Assembly (NCBI GenBank): GCA_963700925.1
Contig: OY969553.1
Location: 4,464,001-4,528,000 of the forward strand
Length of the DNA stretch: 64,000 nt
Direction of reading: 5' to 3'
Source: CAWJMD01 sp963700925
Lineage (GTDB): Bacteria; Actinomycetota; Actinomycetes; Actinomycetales; CAWJMD01
Position 1 is the first letter of the stretch. Each line of letters opens with the position of its first letter. The notes beneath the pieces were generated by a model, which was not told the origin of the DNA, ran no database searches, and saw only the letters and a list, made by a program, of their open reading frames with translations. The position numbers and the translations under genes were made by a program. Shown in pieces: positions 40,123-48,084 of this stretch.

Positions 40123-40557
40123 TCATCCGGCCCGGGTGTGGCGGTCGGTCCACCACAGCCAGCCGAGCCCGAGCACAGGCAGGACCAGCGGCACGTACCC
40201 GTACCCCTGCCCGAACCCCGACCAGACGGTCTCGTCGGGGAAGGCGGACCTGTCGAGCAGGCTCGCGGTGCCGACCGCGACAACGCCGACCAGCTCCAGG
40301 AGCACGGCGGACCAGGCCACGCGGCGGCTCAGGTCGGACGAACGCGCGAGCGCAACGGTCGCCACCACGTAGACGCAGGCCGCCAGGGCGGACAGCAGGT
40401 ACGCCACAGGGGCCTCGTCGAAGTGCGTCGCGAGCTGCACACCGGCCCGGGCAGAGGCCGATACCGCGAACACCGCGTACACGGCGATCAGGATGCGCCC
40501 AGGCCCACTGCGCGTGGGAACCCTTCTGGCAGTGGAGGAGTCGGGAGTCTCAGGCAC
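40123..40557 (-). CDS. Four-helix membrane protein of unknown function
   Basis: A 144-residue protein with four hydrophobic segments near residues 20-40 (ILIAVYAVFAVSASARAG), 50-72 (AYLLSALAACVYVVATVAL), 82-104 (WSAVLLELVGVVAVGTASLL) and 118-136 (YVPLVLPVLGLGWLWW). The N-terminus is polar. No family signature that I can name. It overlaps the upstream gene (40550-40557), so the two are translated together and may form a complex. Confidence 0.72.
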   Translation of the reverse strand: MPETPDSSTARRVPTRSGPGRILIAVYAVFAVSASARAGVQLATHFDEAPVAYLLSALAACVYVVATVALARSSDLSRRVAWSAVLLELVGVVAVGTASLLDRSAFPDETVWSGFGQGYGYVPLVLPVLGLGWLWWTDRHTRAG

Positions 40558-40912
40558 GGTCTGCCCAGATCTGCAGCAGGCGCAGCATCAGCACGGCTTC
40601 GGTGGCGGCAGCGATGGCGAAGACGCCGTTGCCCCAGCGGCTACGGTCTGCGATGCCCCAGGCGACGCCGACCGGCAGCACCGTGATCGCCGTCAGGTGG
40701 TACCCGACGAAGGTGATCGGCTCGACCTGTCGCTCGTCCGTGGCCATCAGCACCAGCCCGAGCGCGAACTGGAGCAGCAGCGCGCCCTCCAGGACGGCGG
40801 CTGCAACGAGCTGGCCCTTGCTGGGGCGGACGCCCCGCGCTGCGGCCACGATCGACCAGCCGGCCACGCCGAGAGCGGCGGCGATGACGGCGTAGGCCAG
40901 TGGGGTCAGCAC
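40550..40912 (-). CDS. Four-helix membrane protein, partner of the preceding
   Basis: A 120-residue membrane protein with hydrophobic stretches near 5-27 (AYAVIAAALGVAGWSIVAAA), 38-60 (LVAAAVLEGALLLQFALGLVLM), 70-88 (ITFVGYHLTAITVLPVGVAW) and 95-115 (NGVFAIAAATEAVLMLRLLQI). No known family is recognised. Its end overlaps the start of the 40123-40557 gene by 8 bp. The promoter region is shared with the divergent histidine-phosphatase gene. Confidence 0.75.
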   Translation of the reverse strand: MLTPLAYAVIAAALGVAGWSIVAAARGVRPSKGQLVAAAVLEGALLLQFALGLVLMATDERQVEPITFVGYHLTAITVLPVGVAWGIADRSRWGNGVFAIAAATEAVLMLRLLQIWADRA

Positions 40913-40988
40913 TGTCGCTCCCAGCAGTGTCGTGGATGGGTCCGGCCGGACCGGTTGATCGTAGGGCGCGGCTGACGGGGGCCCTGGC

Positions 40989-40994
40989 TAGGGT
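40989..40994 (+). promoter_or_regulatory. Leaderless -10 box (TAGGGT) of the histidine-phosphatase gene
   Basis: TAGGGT ends 7 nt before the GTG at 41002. Confidence 0.5.
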
Positions 40995-41001
40995 CGGCGG
41001 G

Positions 41002-41604
41002 GTGACAGCGCCCACGTACGACCTCGTCCTGGTCCGGCACGGACGGACGGCCTGGTCGCACACCGGGCAGCACACCGGACACACGGACGTCCCTCTCGAC
41101 GAGGTGGGGCTGCAGCAGGGCGCCGGCCTGGCAAGGCTGCTGAGAGGACGCACGTTCGTCGCCGTCGTCTCCAGCCCGCTGCAGCGTGCACGCCGCACCG
41201 CCGACTTGGCCGGGCTGACCGTGACGCGCGAGGATCCCGACCTGATGGAGTGGGACTACGGCGGCTACGAGGGTCTGACGACGGCGCAGGTGCGCGAGAT
41301 GACCCACCCGGGCTGGACGGTCTTCGGCGACGGCACCGTCCCCGGTCCGGAGTCTCCCGGCGAGACACTCGAACAGGTGGCGGCGCGGGCCGAGGCGGTG
41401 CTCGAGCGGGTCGCCGACGACTGCGAGCGGGGCGACGTCGCGCTCGTTGGCCACGGGCACCAGCTGCGCGTGCTCACCGCCGTGTACCTCGGCTTCGAGC
41501 CCCGGCTGGGTGCCCATCTCGAGCTCGAGCCGGCCTCGGTCAGCGAACTGAACCGTCACCACGGCGTGCCGACCATCCAGCGCTGGAACCTGACGGCGCC
41601 GTGA
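41002..41604 (+). CDS. Histidine phosphatase family protein
   Basis: A 200-residue phosphoglycerate-mutase-like phosphatase. The phosphohistidine motif LVRHGRTAWSHTGQHTG (RHG) begins the fold; the second His is in VALVGHGHQLRVLTAVYL, with SSPLQRARRTADLAGL and PGPESPGETLEQVAAR between. A Glu/Asp acid lies in LMEWDYGGYEG. It may act as a phosphatase on sugar phosphates or alpha-ribazole phosphate. GTG 41002 is 7 nt after TAGGGT. Its TGA overlaps the GTG of the pseudogene that follows. Confidence 0.92.
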   Translation: MTAPTYDLVLVRHGRTAWSHTGQHTGHTDVPLDEVGLQQGAGLARLLRGRTFVAVVSSPLQRARRTADLAGLTVTREDPDLMEWDYGGYEGLTTAQVREMTHPGWTVFGDGTVPGPESPGETLEQVAARAEAVLERVADDCERGDVALVGHGHQLRVLTAVYLGFEPRLGAHLELEPASVSELNRHHGVPTIQRWNLTAP

Positions 41605-42444
41605 CGCCCACCCCGCACAGCACGTCGGAGTCCCGCACGAAGGGCCTGGCCAGACGGCTCGCGCACCAGAGCCTCGCCAAGCCCGCACGCGACCTGCAGG
41701 CTTGCGAAGGGCTCGACCTGGGCTTCCAGAACGCCGGCCCGGGAACTGCCGAGGCTGCCCTGGCCCTGCGGCTGGAGGGTGGGGCGAGCGCGGTGCGGGC
41801 GGCTGTCGCCGCGGGCGACCTCGTCAACGTCATGACTCTGAGATGAGCACCCCACCTGCACCGGCGCTCAGACGTGCCAGCCCTCCGGGTGGCACTGGTG
41901 CCGGCGTCGCTCGACGACCTCGAGGCAACCACCGGGCCACTGCCCGAGTCGGTCCGCGAGCTGGACGACCCGGTCGCGGCGGTGGCCCGAGCCGTCGACG
42001 AGGCGATGGGTGACCACGAGACGCTGTCGAAGTCAGACCTCTCGAGTGCGACCACAACCCTGGTCGACTACGACCTCGCGCAGGCGGCCTGGGTGGCGAC
42101 CCCGTCCGATGTCGAGCAGGTGGCCATGTGGGGTTGGCTGGCACCCGTCCACCGTCCGCGCATCTCTTGCCGACGACTCATCTCGCCCACGGAGAACGAC
42201 CGAGAACGACCGGACGGCAAGGCTTCTCCCCGCCCGGGACGCGTGGCTTCGTGGCAGTGACCGCAAGTGGCTGCTCGGCGACCAGGTTGGTCGCCGCGCT
42301 GAGGTGTTCCGCTCGCTCGGCCCCCCGGGAGTGGTGCTGCTCGCAGGCGAGATCGTCGGCACCTGGCGTCAGCGCGCCGCGGGTTCGCGCACCCTGAAGG
42401 TCGAGGTCGACGCCTGGACACGCTTGACCAGCCCTTGCGCCTGG
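41601..42444 (+). pseudogene. Winged-helix DNA-binding (HTH_42/AlkZ-like) gene, disrupted
   Basis: An 81-codon ORF from GTG 41601 (overlapping the phosphatase stop) ends at TGA 41844-41846 in ACTCTGAGATGAGCACCCCA, reading TLR-stop-APHLHRRSDV; relatives read TLRGAPHLHR, so a GGA-to-TGA change would explain it. The same frame continues open to 42260 (RRSDVPALRVALVPASLDDLE). Family similarity returns one frame over, as LLPARDAWLRGSDRKWLLGD then VVLLAGEIVGTWRQRAAG, matching the C-terminus of winged-helix (YcaQ/AlkZ-like) proteins. The middle is shortened. At least one nonsense change and one frameshift are therefore present, and the 3' end runs to the pyruvate carboxylase stop. Confidence 0.75.
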
Positions 42445-45400
42445 CTAGCTCTCGGACTCCACGACGAGCACGAGGTCGCCACCTTCGACCTGCTGCACGG
42501 CACCGAGAGCAAGGCGGCTCACCGTCCCTGCGACGGGCGTGGTGATGGACGCCTCCATCTTCATCGCCTCGATGGTCGCGACGGTCTGACCGGCCTCGAC
42601 GCTGTCGCCCTCGTCGACGCCTACCGACACGACGCCCGCGAACGGCGCGGCGACATGACCCGGCTGCGAGGGGTCGGCCTTCTCGGCTGCCTTCACGTCG
42701 ACCTCGACGGAACGGTCGCGCACCTGGACCGGACGCAGCTGCCCGTTCAGGGTGCACATCACCGTCCGCTGACCTCGCTCGTCGACGTCGCCGACGGCTT
42801 GGAGGCCGGCAATCAGCACGACACCCTTGCCCAGGTCGACGACGTGCTCGACGCCGGGTCGCAGGCCGTACAGGTAGTCGCGGGTGTCGAGCACCGAGAC
42901 GTCGCCGTGCGCCTCTCGCACCTGGGCCAGTTCCTTGGCGGGGCCGGGAAAGAGTAGGCGGTTCAACGCATCTCGCCGCACAACGCCCGGCTGGTTGAGG
43001 GCGGCGCGCTCGGCCTCCGGCACCTCGGTGTCGCGCACCTTGATCGAGCGGCCCTCGAGCGCCTTGGTGCGGAACGGCTCGGGCCATCCACCCGGCGGGT
43101 CACCCAGCTCTCCCGACAGGAAGCCGATCACCGAGTCAGGGACGTCGAAAGACTGTGGGTTCTCGGCGAACTCGGCCGGGTCGGCGCCGACTGCGACAAG
43201 GTGCAGGGCCAGATCGCCCACGACCTTCGACGACGGCGTGACCTTCACGAGCCGTCCGAGGATGCGGTCGGCAGCCGCGTACATCGCCTCGATCTGCTCG
43301 AACTTGTCGGCGAGGCCCAGCGCGATCGCCTGCTGGCGCAGGTTCGACAGCTGGCCGCCGGGAATCTCGTGGTCGTAGACCCGCCCCGTCGGGCTCGGCA
43401 GGCCCGACTCGAACGGCGCGTACAGGCGACGCACTGCCTCCCAGTAGGGCTCCAGGTCCATCACCGCGCGCAGGTCGAGACCGGTGTCGCGCTCCGTATG
43501 TGCTAGAGCCGCGACGAGTGCCGAGGCGGGCGGCTGCGAGGTCGTGCCCGCCATCGACGCCGTCGCGACGTCGACCGCGTCGACCCCGGCCTCGCTGGCG
43601 GCCAGCAGAGTGGCCATCTGCCCGCCGGCCGTGTCGTGCGTGTGCAGGTGGACGGGCAGGTCGAACCGCTCACGCAGGGCCGACACCAGAGTGCTTGCGG
43701 CAGTGGGACGCAGAAGGCCTGCCATGTCCTTGACGGCCAGCACGTGGGCACCCGCGTCCACGATCTGCTCGGCCAACCGCAGGTAGTAGTCGAGCGTGTA
43801 CAGGTCTTCCGCCGGGTCCGCGAGGTCGCCGGTGTAGCAGAGCGCGACCTCCGCGACGGTGGTGCCGGTCTCGACGACTGCGTCGATGGCCGGGCGCATC
43901 TGCTCCACGTCGTTGAGGGCGTCGAAGATGCGGAACACGTCGATGCCGGTCTCGGCCGCCTCGGCGACGAACGCCTGCGTCACCTCGGTCGGGTACGGGG
44001 TGTACCCGACGGTGTTCCGTCCGCGCAGCAGCATCTGCAGGCACAGGTTCGGCATCTCCTCGCGCAGCCGGGCGAGGCGGTCCCACGGGTCCTCGCCGAG
44101 GAAGCGCAGCGCCACGTCGTAGGTGGCGCCGCCCCAGCACTCGACGCTGAAAAGCCCTGGCAGAGTGCGCGCCACGTGGGGTGCGACGGCTAGGAGGTCA
44201 CGGCTGCGAACGCGCGTCGCCAGCAGTGACTGGTGCGCGTCGCGGAAGGTGGTGTCGGTGACCGCGAGTGCGGTCTGCGCCCGCAGGTCGGCCGCGAACC
44301 GCGCAGGCCCGGCGAGGACCAGATGCTGTCGGCTGCCGTCGGGCACTGGAAGGTCGAGGTCGACGACCGGCAGCTTGTCGCGTGGGTCGATGCGCAGCGG
44401 TGCCTCGCCGTTCGGCTTGTTGACCGTGACGTCGGCCAGGAGGCGCAGCATCTTCGTGCCGCGGTCGGCGCTCACCATGGCCGACAGCAGGTGCGGACGC
44501 TCGTCGATGAAGCTCGTTGCCAGGTCGCCTTCGACGAAGGCGTCCTCCTGCAGAACTGCCTGCAGGAAGGGGATGTTCGTGTGCACGCCCCTGATGCGGA
44601 ACTCGGCCAGCGCACGGCGCGCCCGGCGCACAGCGGTCGGGAAGTCGCGGCCGCGGCACGTCAGCTTCACGAGCATCGAGTCGAAGTGGGCGCTGATCTC
44701 GGCGCCGGTGTCGGCGGTGCCGCCGTCGAGCCGCACGCCCGCTCCCCCGGCGGAGCGGTATGCCGTGATCTTGCCTGTGTCAGGCCGGAACTCGTTGCCA
44801 GGGTCCTCGGTGGTGATGCGGCACTGCAGCGCAGCGCCGTTGACGCGGATCCCGTCCTGGCTGAGGCCGAGGTCTGCGAGCGACTCACCACTGGCGATGC
44901 GCATCTGCGCCTGAACCAGGTCGACGTCGGTGACCTCCTCGGTCACCGTGTGCTCGACCTGGATGCGCGGGTTCATCTCGATGAAGACGTGCTGCCCGGC
45001 CCGCTCCCCTGCCGTCTCGACCAGGAACTCGACGGTGCCGGCGTTGACGTAGCCGAGGGCTCGCGCGAACGAGACCGCGTCGCGGCAAAGCGCCTCTCGC
45101 AGAACGGGATCCAGGTTCGGCGCCGGTGCGATCTCGATGACCTTCTGATGTCGGCGCTGAACCGAGCAGTCGCGCTCGAAGAGGTGCACGGTCTCGCCGG
45201 ACGCGTCGGCCAGCACCTGCACCTCGATGTGCCTCGGACGGGCGACCGCCTGCTCCAGGAACACCGTCGGGTCGCCGAACGCGCCCTCTGCCTCCCGCAT
45301 GGCGGTCCGCAGGGCGTCGGGCAGCCCGTCGGCGTCAGCGACCCTGCGCATCCCCCGTCCGCCACCGCCGGCGACTGCCTTCACGAAGATCGGGAACCCG

Positions 45401-45852
45401 ACGTCGCCCGCCGCCGACACCAGGGTGTCGACGTCGTCCGAAGGACCCGACGAGCGCAGCACCGGGATGCCGGCCTCGCGGGCGGCGGCCAGCGCCCGCA
45501 CCTTGTTGCCGGCGAGCTCGAGCACCTCCGGCGGCGGTCCGACGAACGCGATGCCGGCGTCGTGGCACGCCTCGGCCAGCGCCGGGTTCTCCGAGAGGAA
45601 GCCGTAGCCGGGGTAGACCGCGTCGGCGCCGCACTCGCGAGCCACGCGCACGATCTCCGCGACGTCGAGGTAGGCACGCACCGGGTGCCCCCGCTCCCCG
45701 ATCAGGTACGACTCGTCGGCCTTGATGCGGTGGACGGCGTTGCGGTCCTCGTACGGGAAGACCGCCACCGTCTTCGCGCCCAGCTCGTACGCGGCGCGGA
45801 AGGCGCGGACGGCGATCTCACCGCGGTTGGCGACCAGGACCTTGTCGAACAC
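42445..45852 (-). CDS. pyc: Pyruvate carboxylase
   Basis: A 1135-residue multidomain enzyme converting pyruvate, bicarbonate and ATP to oxaloacetate. In order: biotin carboxylase (about 1-455; KVLVANRGEIAVRAFRAAYE, VKAVAGGGGRGMRRV ATP grasp, FIEMNPRIQVEHTVTEEVTD), carboxyltransferase (about 535-810; VTDTTFRDAHQSLLATRVRS, HTHDTAGGQMATLLAA), a PYC/OADA region, and C-terminal biotinyl domain with the modified Lys in ATIEAMKMEASI. GTG 45852 has GAGGAGG 7 nt upstream. Length fits the single-chain type (about 1130). Confidence 0.97.
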   Translation of the reverse strand: MFDKVLVANRGEIAVRAFRAAYELGAKTVAVFPYEDRNAVHRIKADESYLIGERGHPVRAYLDVAEIVRVARECGADAVYPGYGFLSENPALAEACHDAGIAFVGPPPEVLELAGNKVRALAAAREAGIPVLRSSGPSDDVDTLVSAAGDVGFPIFVKAVAGGGGRGMRRVADADGLPDALRTAMREAEGAFGDPTVFLEQAVARPRHIEVQVLADASGETVHLFERDCSVQRRHQKVIEIAPAPNLDPVLREALCRDAVSFARALGYVNAGTVEFLVETAGERAGQHVFIEMNPRIQVEHTVTEEVTDVDLVQAQMRIASGESLADLGLSQDGIRVNGAALQCRITTEDPGNEFRPDTGKITAYRSAGGAGVRLDGGTADTGAEISAHFDSMLVKLTCRGRDFPTAVRRARRALAEFRIRGVHTNIPFLQAVLQEDAFVEGDLATSFIDERPHLLSAMVSADRGTKMLRLLADVTVNKPNGEAPLRIDPRDKLPVVDLDLPVPDGSRQHLVLAGPARFAADLRAQTALAVTDTTFRDAHQSLLATRVRSRDLLAVAPHVARTLPGLFSVECWGGATYDVALRFLGEDPWDRLARLREEMPNLCLQMLLRGRNTVGYTPYPTEVTQAFVAEAAETGIDVFRIFDALNDVEQMRPAIDAVVETGTTVAEVALCYTGDLADPAEDLYTLDYYLRLAEQIVDAGAHVLAVKDMAGLLRPTAASTLVSALRERFDLPVHLHTHDTAGGQMATLLAASEAGVDAVDVATASMAGTTSQPPASALVAALAHTERDTGLDLRAVMDLEPYWEAVRRLYAPFESGLPSPTGRVYDHEIPGGQLSNLRQQAIALGLADKFEQIEAMYAAADRILGRLVKVTPSSKVVGDLALHLVAVGADPAEFAENPQSFDVPDSVIGFLSGELGDPPGGWPEPFRTKALEGRSIKVRDTEVPEAERAALNQPGVVRRDALNRLLFPGPAKELAQVREAHGDVSVLDTRDYLYGLRPGVEHVVDLGKGVVLIAGLQAVGDVDERGQRTVMCTLNGQLRPVQVRDRSVEVDVKAAEKADPSQPGHVAAPFAGVVSVGVDEGDSVEAGQTVATIEAMKMEASITTPVAGTVSRLALGAVQQVEGGDLVLVVESES

Positions 45853-45934
45853 CGGCGAACCTCCTCGTGGGGGGACGTGCCGAGCGTAGCCATCTGTCCA
45901 GGTGGCGGGACGGCTGTCCGTGTCCTGGTACGCA

Positions 45935-45940
45935 TAGGCT
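45935..45940 (+). promoter_or_regulatory. Leaderless -10 box (TAGGCT) of the F420-type oxidoreductase gene
   Basis: TAGGCT ends 6 nt before ATG 45947. Confidence 0.5.
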
Positions 45941-45946
45941 CCTGCC

Positions 45947-46414
45947 ATGGCCCGCCGAACCGCCACGAACACCGCCGTCGACCGCGCCCAGCTGCTCGAG
46001 TTCGCGCGCAGCCGTCACCACGTCGTGCTCACCACGCGCCGGGGCGACGGGCGACCCCAGGTATCACCGGTCGCCTGCGGCGTCGACGCCGATGGCCGCT
46101 TCGTCATCTCCACGTACCCGGGGCGAGCCAAGGCGACGAACGTCCGCCGAGACCCGGCAGTCAGCCTGCTGGTGCTCTCCGACGACTGGGACGGTCCCTG
46201 GGTGCAGGTCGACGGTGAGGGCGAGGTGCTCGACCTTCCCGAGGCACTCGACCCGCTGGTGGAGTACTACCGCTCGATCTCTGGCGAGCACCCCGACTGG
46301 GCCGAGTACCGCCAGGCGATGGCCGTCCAGGGCAAGTGCCTGATCCGCGTGACCCCGACGCGCTGGGGCCCGGTCGCCACCGGCGGCTTCCCGCCTGAGC
46401 TCGCCGACGCCTGA
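45947..46414 (+). CDS. PPOX-class F420-dependent oxidoreductase
   Basis: A 155-residue split-barrel flavin/F420-binding protein (FARSRHHVVLTTRRGDGRPQVSPV, then YPGRAKATNVRRDPAVSLLVLS and MAVQGKCLIRVTPTRWGPV). Related actinobacterial proteins use the deazaflavin F420 and often reduce or bind heme- or quinone-like compounds. Substrate unknown. ATG 45947 is 6 nt after TAGGCT. It ends at a terminator shared with the convergent GCS2 gene. Confidence 0.9.
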   Translation: MARRTATNTAVDRAQLLEFARSRHHVVLTTRRGDGRPQVSPVACGVDADGRFVISTYPGRAKATNVRRDPAVSLLVLSDDWDGPWVQVDGEGEVLDLPEALDPLVEYYRSISGEHPDWAEYRQAMAVQGKCLIRVTPTRWGPVATGGFPPELADA

Positions 46415-46420
46415 CCCCTG

Positions 46421-46480
46421 TGCTCTTCCTACCTACAGGTTTCGGGCAGAAAGCTGTGGGTAGGGAGAGCAGCCCACAGC
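46421..46480. terminator. Bidirectional terminator with competing hairpins
   Basis: Arms 46421-46438 and 46454-46471 (TGCTCTTCCTACCTACAG against CTGTGGGTAGGGAGAGCA) form an 18-bp stem with two G-U type pairs and a 15-nt loop. GCTGTGGG (46453-46460) can instead pair with CCCACAGC (46473-46480). The two structures exclude each other. It lies between convergent genes. Confidence 0.7.
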
Positions 46481-46509
46481 CAGCGTGTGGGTGAGGGGAG
46501 CAAGGGGGG

Positions 46510-47997
46510 TCAGGCGACCGGCCAGGTGTGGACGGGCTCGTTGCTGTGCATGCGCTCGCAGTACAGCTCGAGCATCTTCGCGAGTGCGCCCGCGCGGTCG
46601 AAGCCGCGGTTCTCCAGGTGCTCCACCGTCTCGACCTGCCACGACGCACCGTTGCGACCCGACTTGGCCCGCTCCTCGATCACGCCGAGGTACCGGTCGC
46701 GCACCGCAGGCGCGACGCCCCAGCGGTCGAGGCCCTCGTGCGCGGCCGGCAGCAGGCGGCGCAGCACGAGCTCGTCGACGGTGACCTCACCGACGCTGGG
46801 CCAGTACATCCGCGCGTCGAGCCCGAGCCTCGCGCCCTCGCGGAAGTTCTCCTCCGCCGTCGGGAACCCCATCTTCGTCCAGACCGGGCGTTCCTCCTCG
46901 GCGAGCATCTTGATCGCGCCGTAGTAGAACGCGGCGTTGGCCATCACGTCGATCACCGTCGGACCGGCCGGCAGCACGCGGTTCTCGACCCGAAGGTGCG
47001 CGCGTCCGTCGACGACGTCATAGATCGGCCGGTTCCAGCGGTAGACCGTGCCGTTCTGCAGGCGGAGCTCCTGCAGCCTCGGCGCCCGCCCGGTCTCCAG
47101 CACCGCCATCGGGTCCTCGTCGCTGACCTCCGGCAGCAGCGCCGGGAAGTACCGCACGTTCTCCTCGAACAGGTCGAAGATCGAGGTGACCCAACGGTCC
47201 CCGAAGAAGACACGCGGCCGCACGCCCTGGTTCTTCAGCTCCCACGGACGGGTGTCGGTGGCCTGGAGGAAGAGCTCGGTGCGCGTCTCGGCCCAGAGCC
47301 GCCGCCCGAAGAAGAACGGCGAGTTCGCCGCCAGCGCCACCTGCGGGCCGAGCAGCACCTGGGCGGCGTTCCAGTGGGCTGCGAAGTCCTGCGGCGCGAC
47401 CTGCAGGTGCAGCTGGACGCTGGTGCAGGCGCTCTCGGGGGCGATGGTGGACGAGTACGTCGCCAGGCGCTCGGGGTCCGGGCCACCGCCGACGATGTCG
47501 ATGAAGAGATCCTCGCCGCGCGACGTGAAGATCGAGTCGTTCAGGGCGGTGTAGCGGGCGGACGCGCTCATCCAGTCGCCCGTGAAGTGCTCGGCGACCA
47601 CCGTGGGCAGGATGCCGATCATCACGATGTGCGCGCCGGCCTCGCTGGCCCTGGCCTCCGCGGCGTTGAGGCTGGCCCGCAGGTCGACCTCGAGCTCGAG
47701 CGCCGACTCCCCCGGCAGCGGACGAGGGGGCACGTTGAGCTCGATGTTGTACGCGCCGAGCTCGGTCTGATAGCTCGAGTCGGCGATGCGCTCGAGCACC
47801 TCCATGTTCTTCATCGTCGGCTGGTAGTTCGAGTCCACCAGGTTGAACTCGATCTCGAGCCCGGTCAGCTGGCGTCCGGTGTCGAAGGCGCCGCCGGCGA
47901 GCATCCGCTCGAAGACGTCGAGGCAGAGCTGCACCTTCTCGCGGTACACCTGACGGTGCTGGCGCGAGTAGGTGCTGGCTGTGACCTCGTCACCCAT
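46510..47997 (-). CDS. Glutamate-cysteine ligase family protein (GCS2)
   Basis: A 495-residue ATP-dependent carboxylate-amine ligase of the GCS2 fold. The N-terminal LTGLEIEFNLVDSNYQP with acidic metal ligands, GAYNIELNVPPRPLPG, TSVQLHLQVAPQDFAAHW and RWVTSIFDLFEENVRYFPALL fit the family. In actinobacteria such enzymes act in mycothiol- or ergothioneine-type peptide synthesis, but this one may have another substrate. ATG 47997 is chosen; an ATG at 48015 gives six more residues. It is divergent from sbcD. Confidence 0.88.
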   Translation of the reverse strand: MGDEVTASTYSRQHRQVYREKVQLCLDVFERMLAGGAFDTGRQLTGLEIEFNLVDSNYQPTMKNMEVLERIADSSYQTELGAYNIELNVPPRPLPGESALELEVDLRASLNAAEARASEAGAHIVMIGILPTVVAEHFTGDWMSASARYTALNDSIFTSRGEDLFIDIVGGGPDPERLATYSSTIAPESACTSVQLHLQVAPQDFAAHWNAAQVLLGPQVALAANSPFFFGRRLWAETRTELFLQATDTRPWELKNQGVRPRVFFGDRWVTSIFDLFEENVRYFPALLPEVSDEDPMAVLETGRAPRLQELRLQNGTVYRWNRPIYDVVDGRAHLRVENRVLPAGPTVIDVMANAAFYYGAIKMLAEEERPVWTKMGFPTAEENFREGARLGLDARMYWPSVGEVTVDELVLRRLLPAAHEGLDRWGVAPAVRDRYLGVIEERAKSGRNGASWQVETVEHLENRGFDRAGALAKMLELYCERMHSNEPVHTWPVA

Positions 47998-48072
47998 GCG
48001 GCGAGCCAACCACATTCGCAGCCGTCGCACGCGGTCTAGCGCGTCGTCGTCTTCGATGTCGGACTGAGTTCA

Positions 48073-48078
48073 TACGCT
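48073..48078 (+). promoter_or_regulatory. Leaderless -10 box (TACGCT) of sbcD
   Basis: TACGCT ends 6 nt before the GTG at 48085 and decides between two adjacent GTG codons (48082, 48085). Confidence 0.5.
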
Positions 48079-48084
48079 GGCGTG

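Noticed and set aside
41874..42260. A separate gene starting at 41874
   Set aside because: It is in the same frame as the ORF that ends at 41846 and continues the same family, so it is the second part of the disrupted gene.
42010..42957. A plus-strand open frame running into pyruvate carboxylase
   Set aside because: Only its first part (to about 42440) matches a family, as the end of the pseudogene; the rest is antisense to the biotin domain of pyc.
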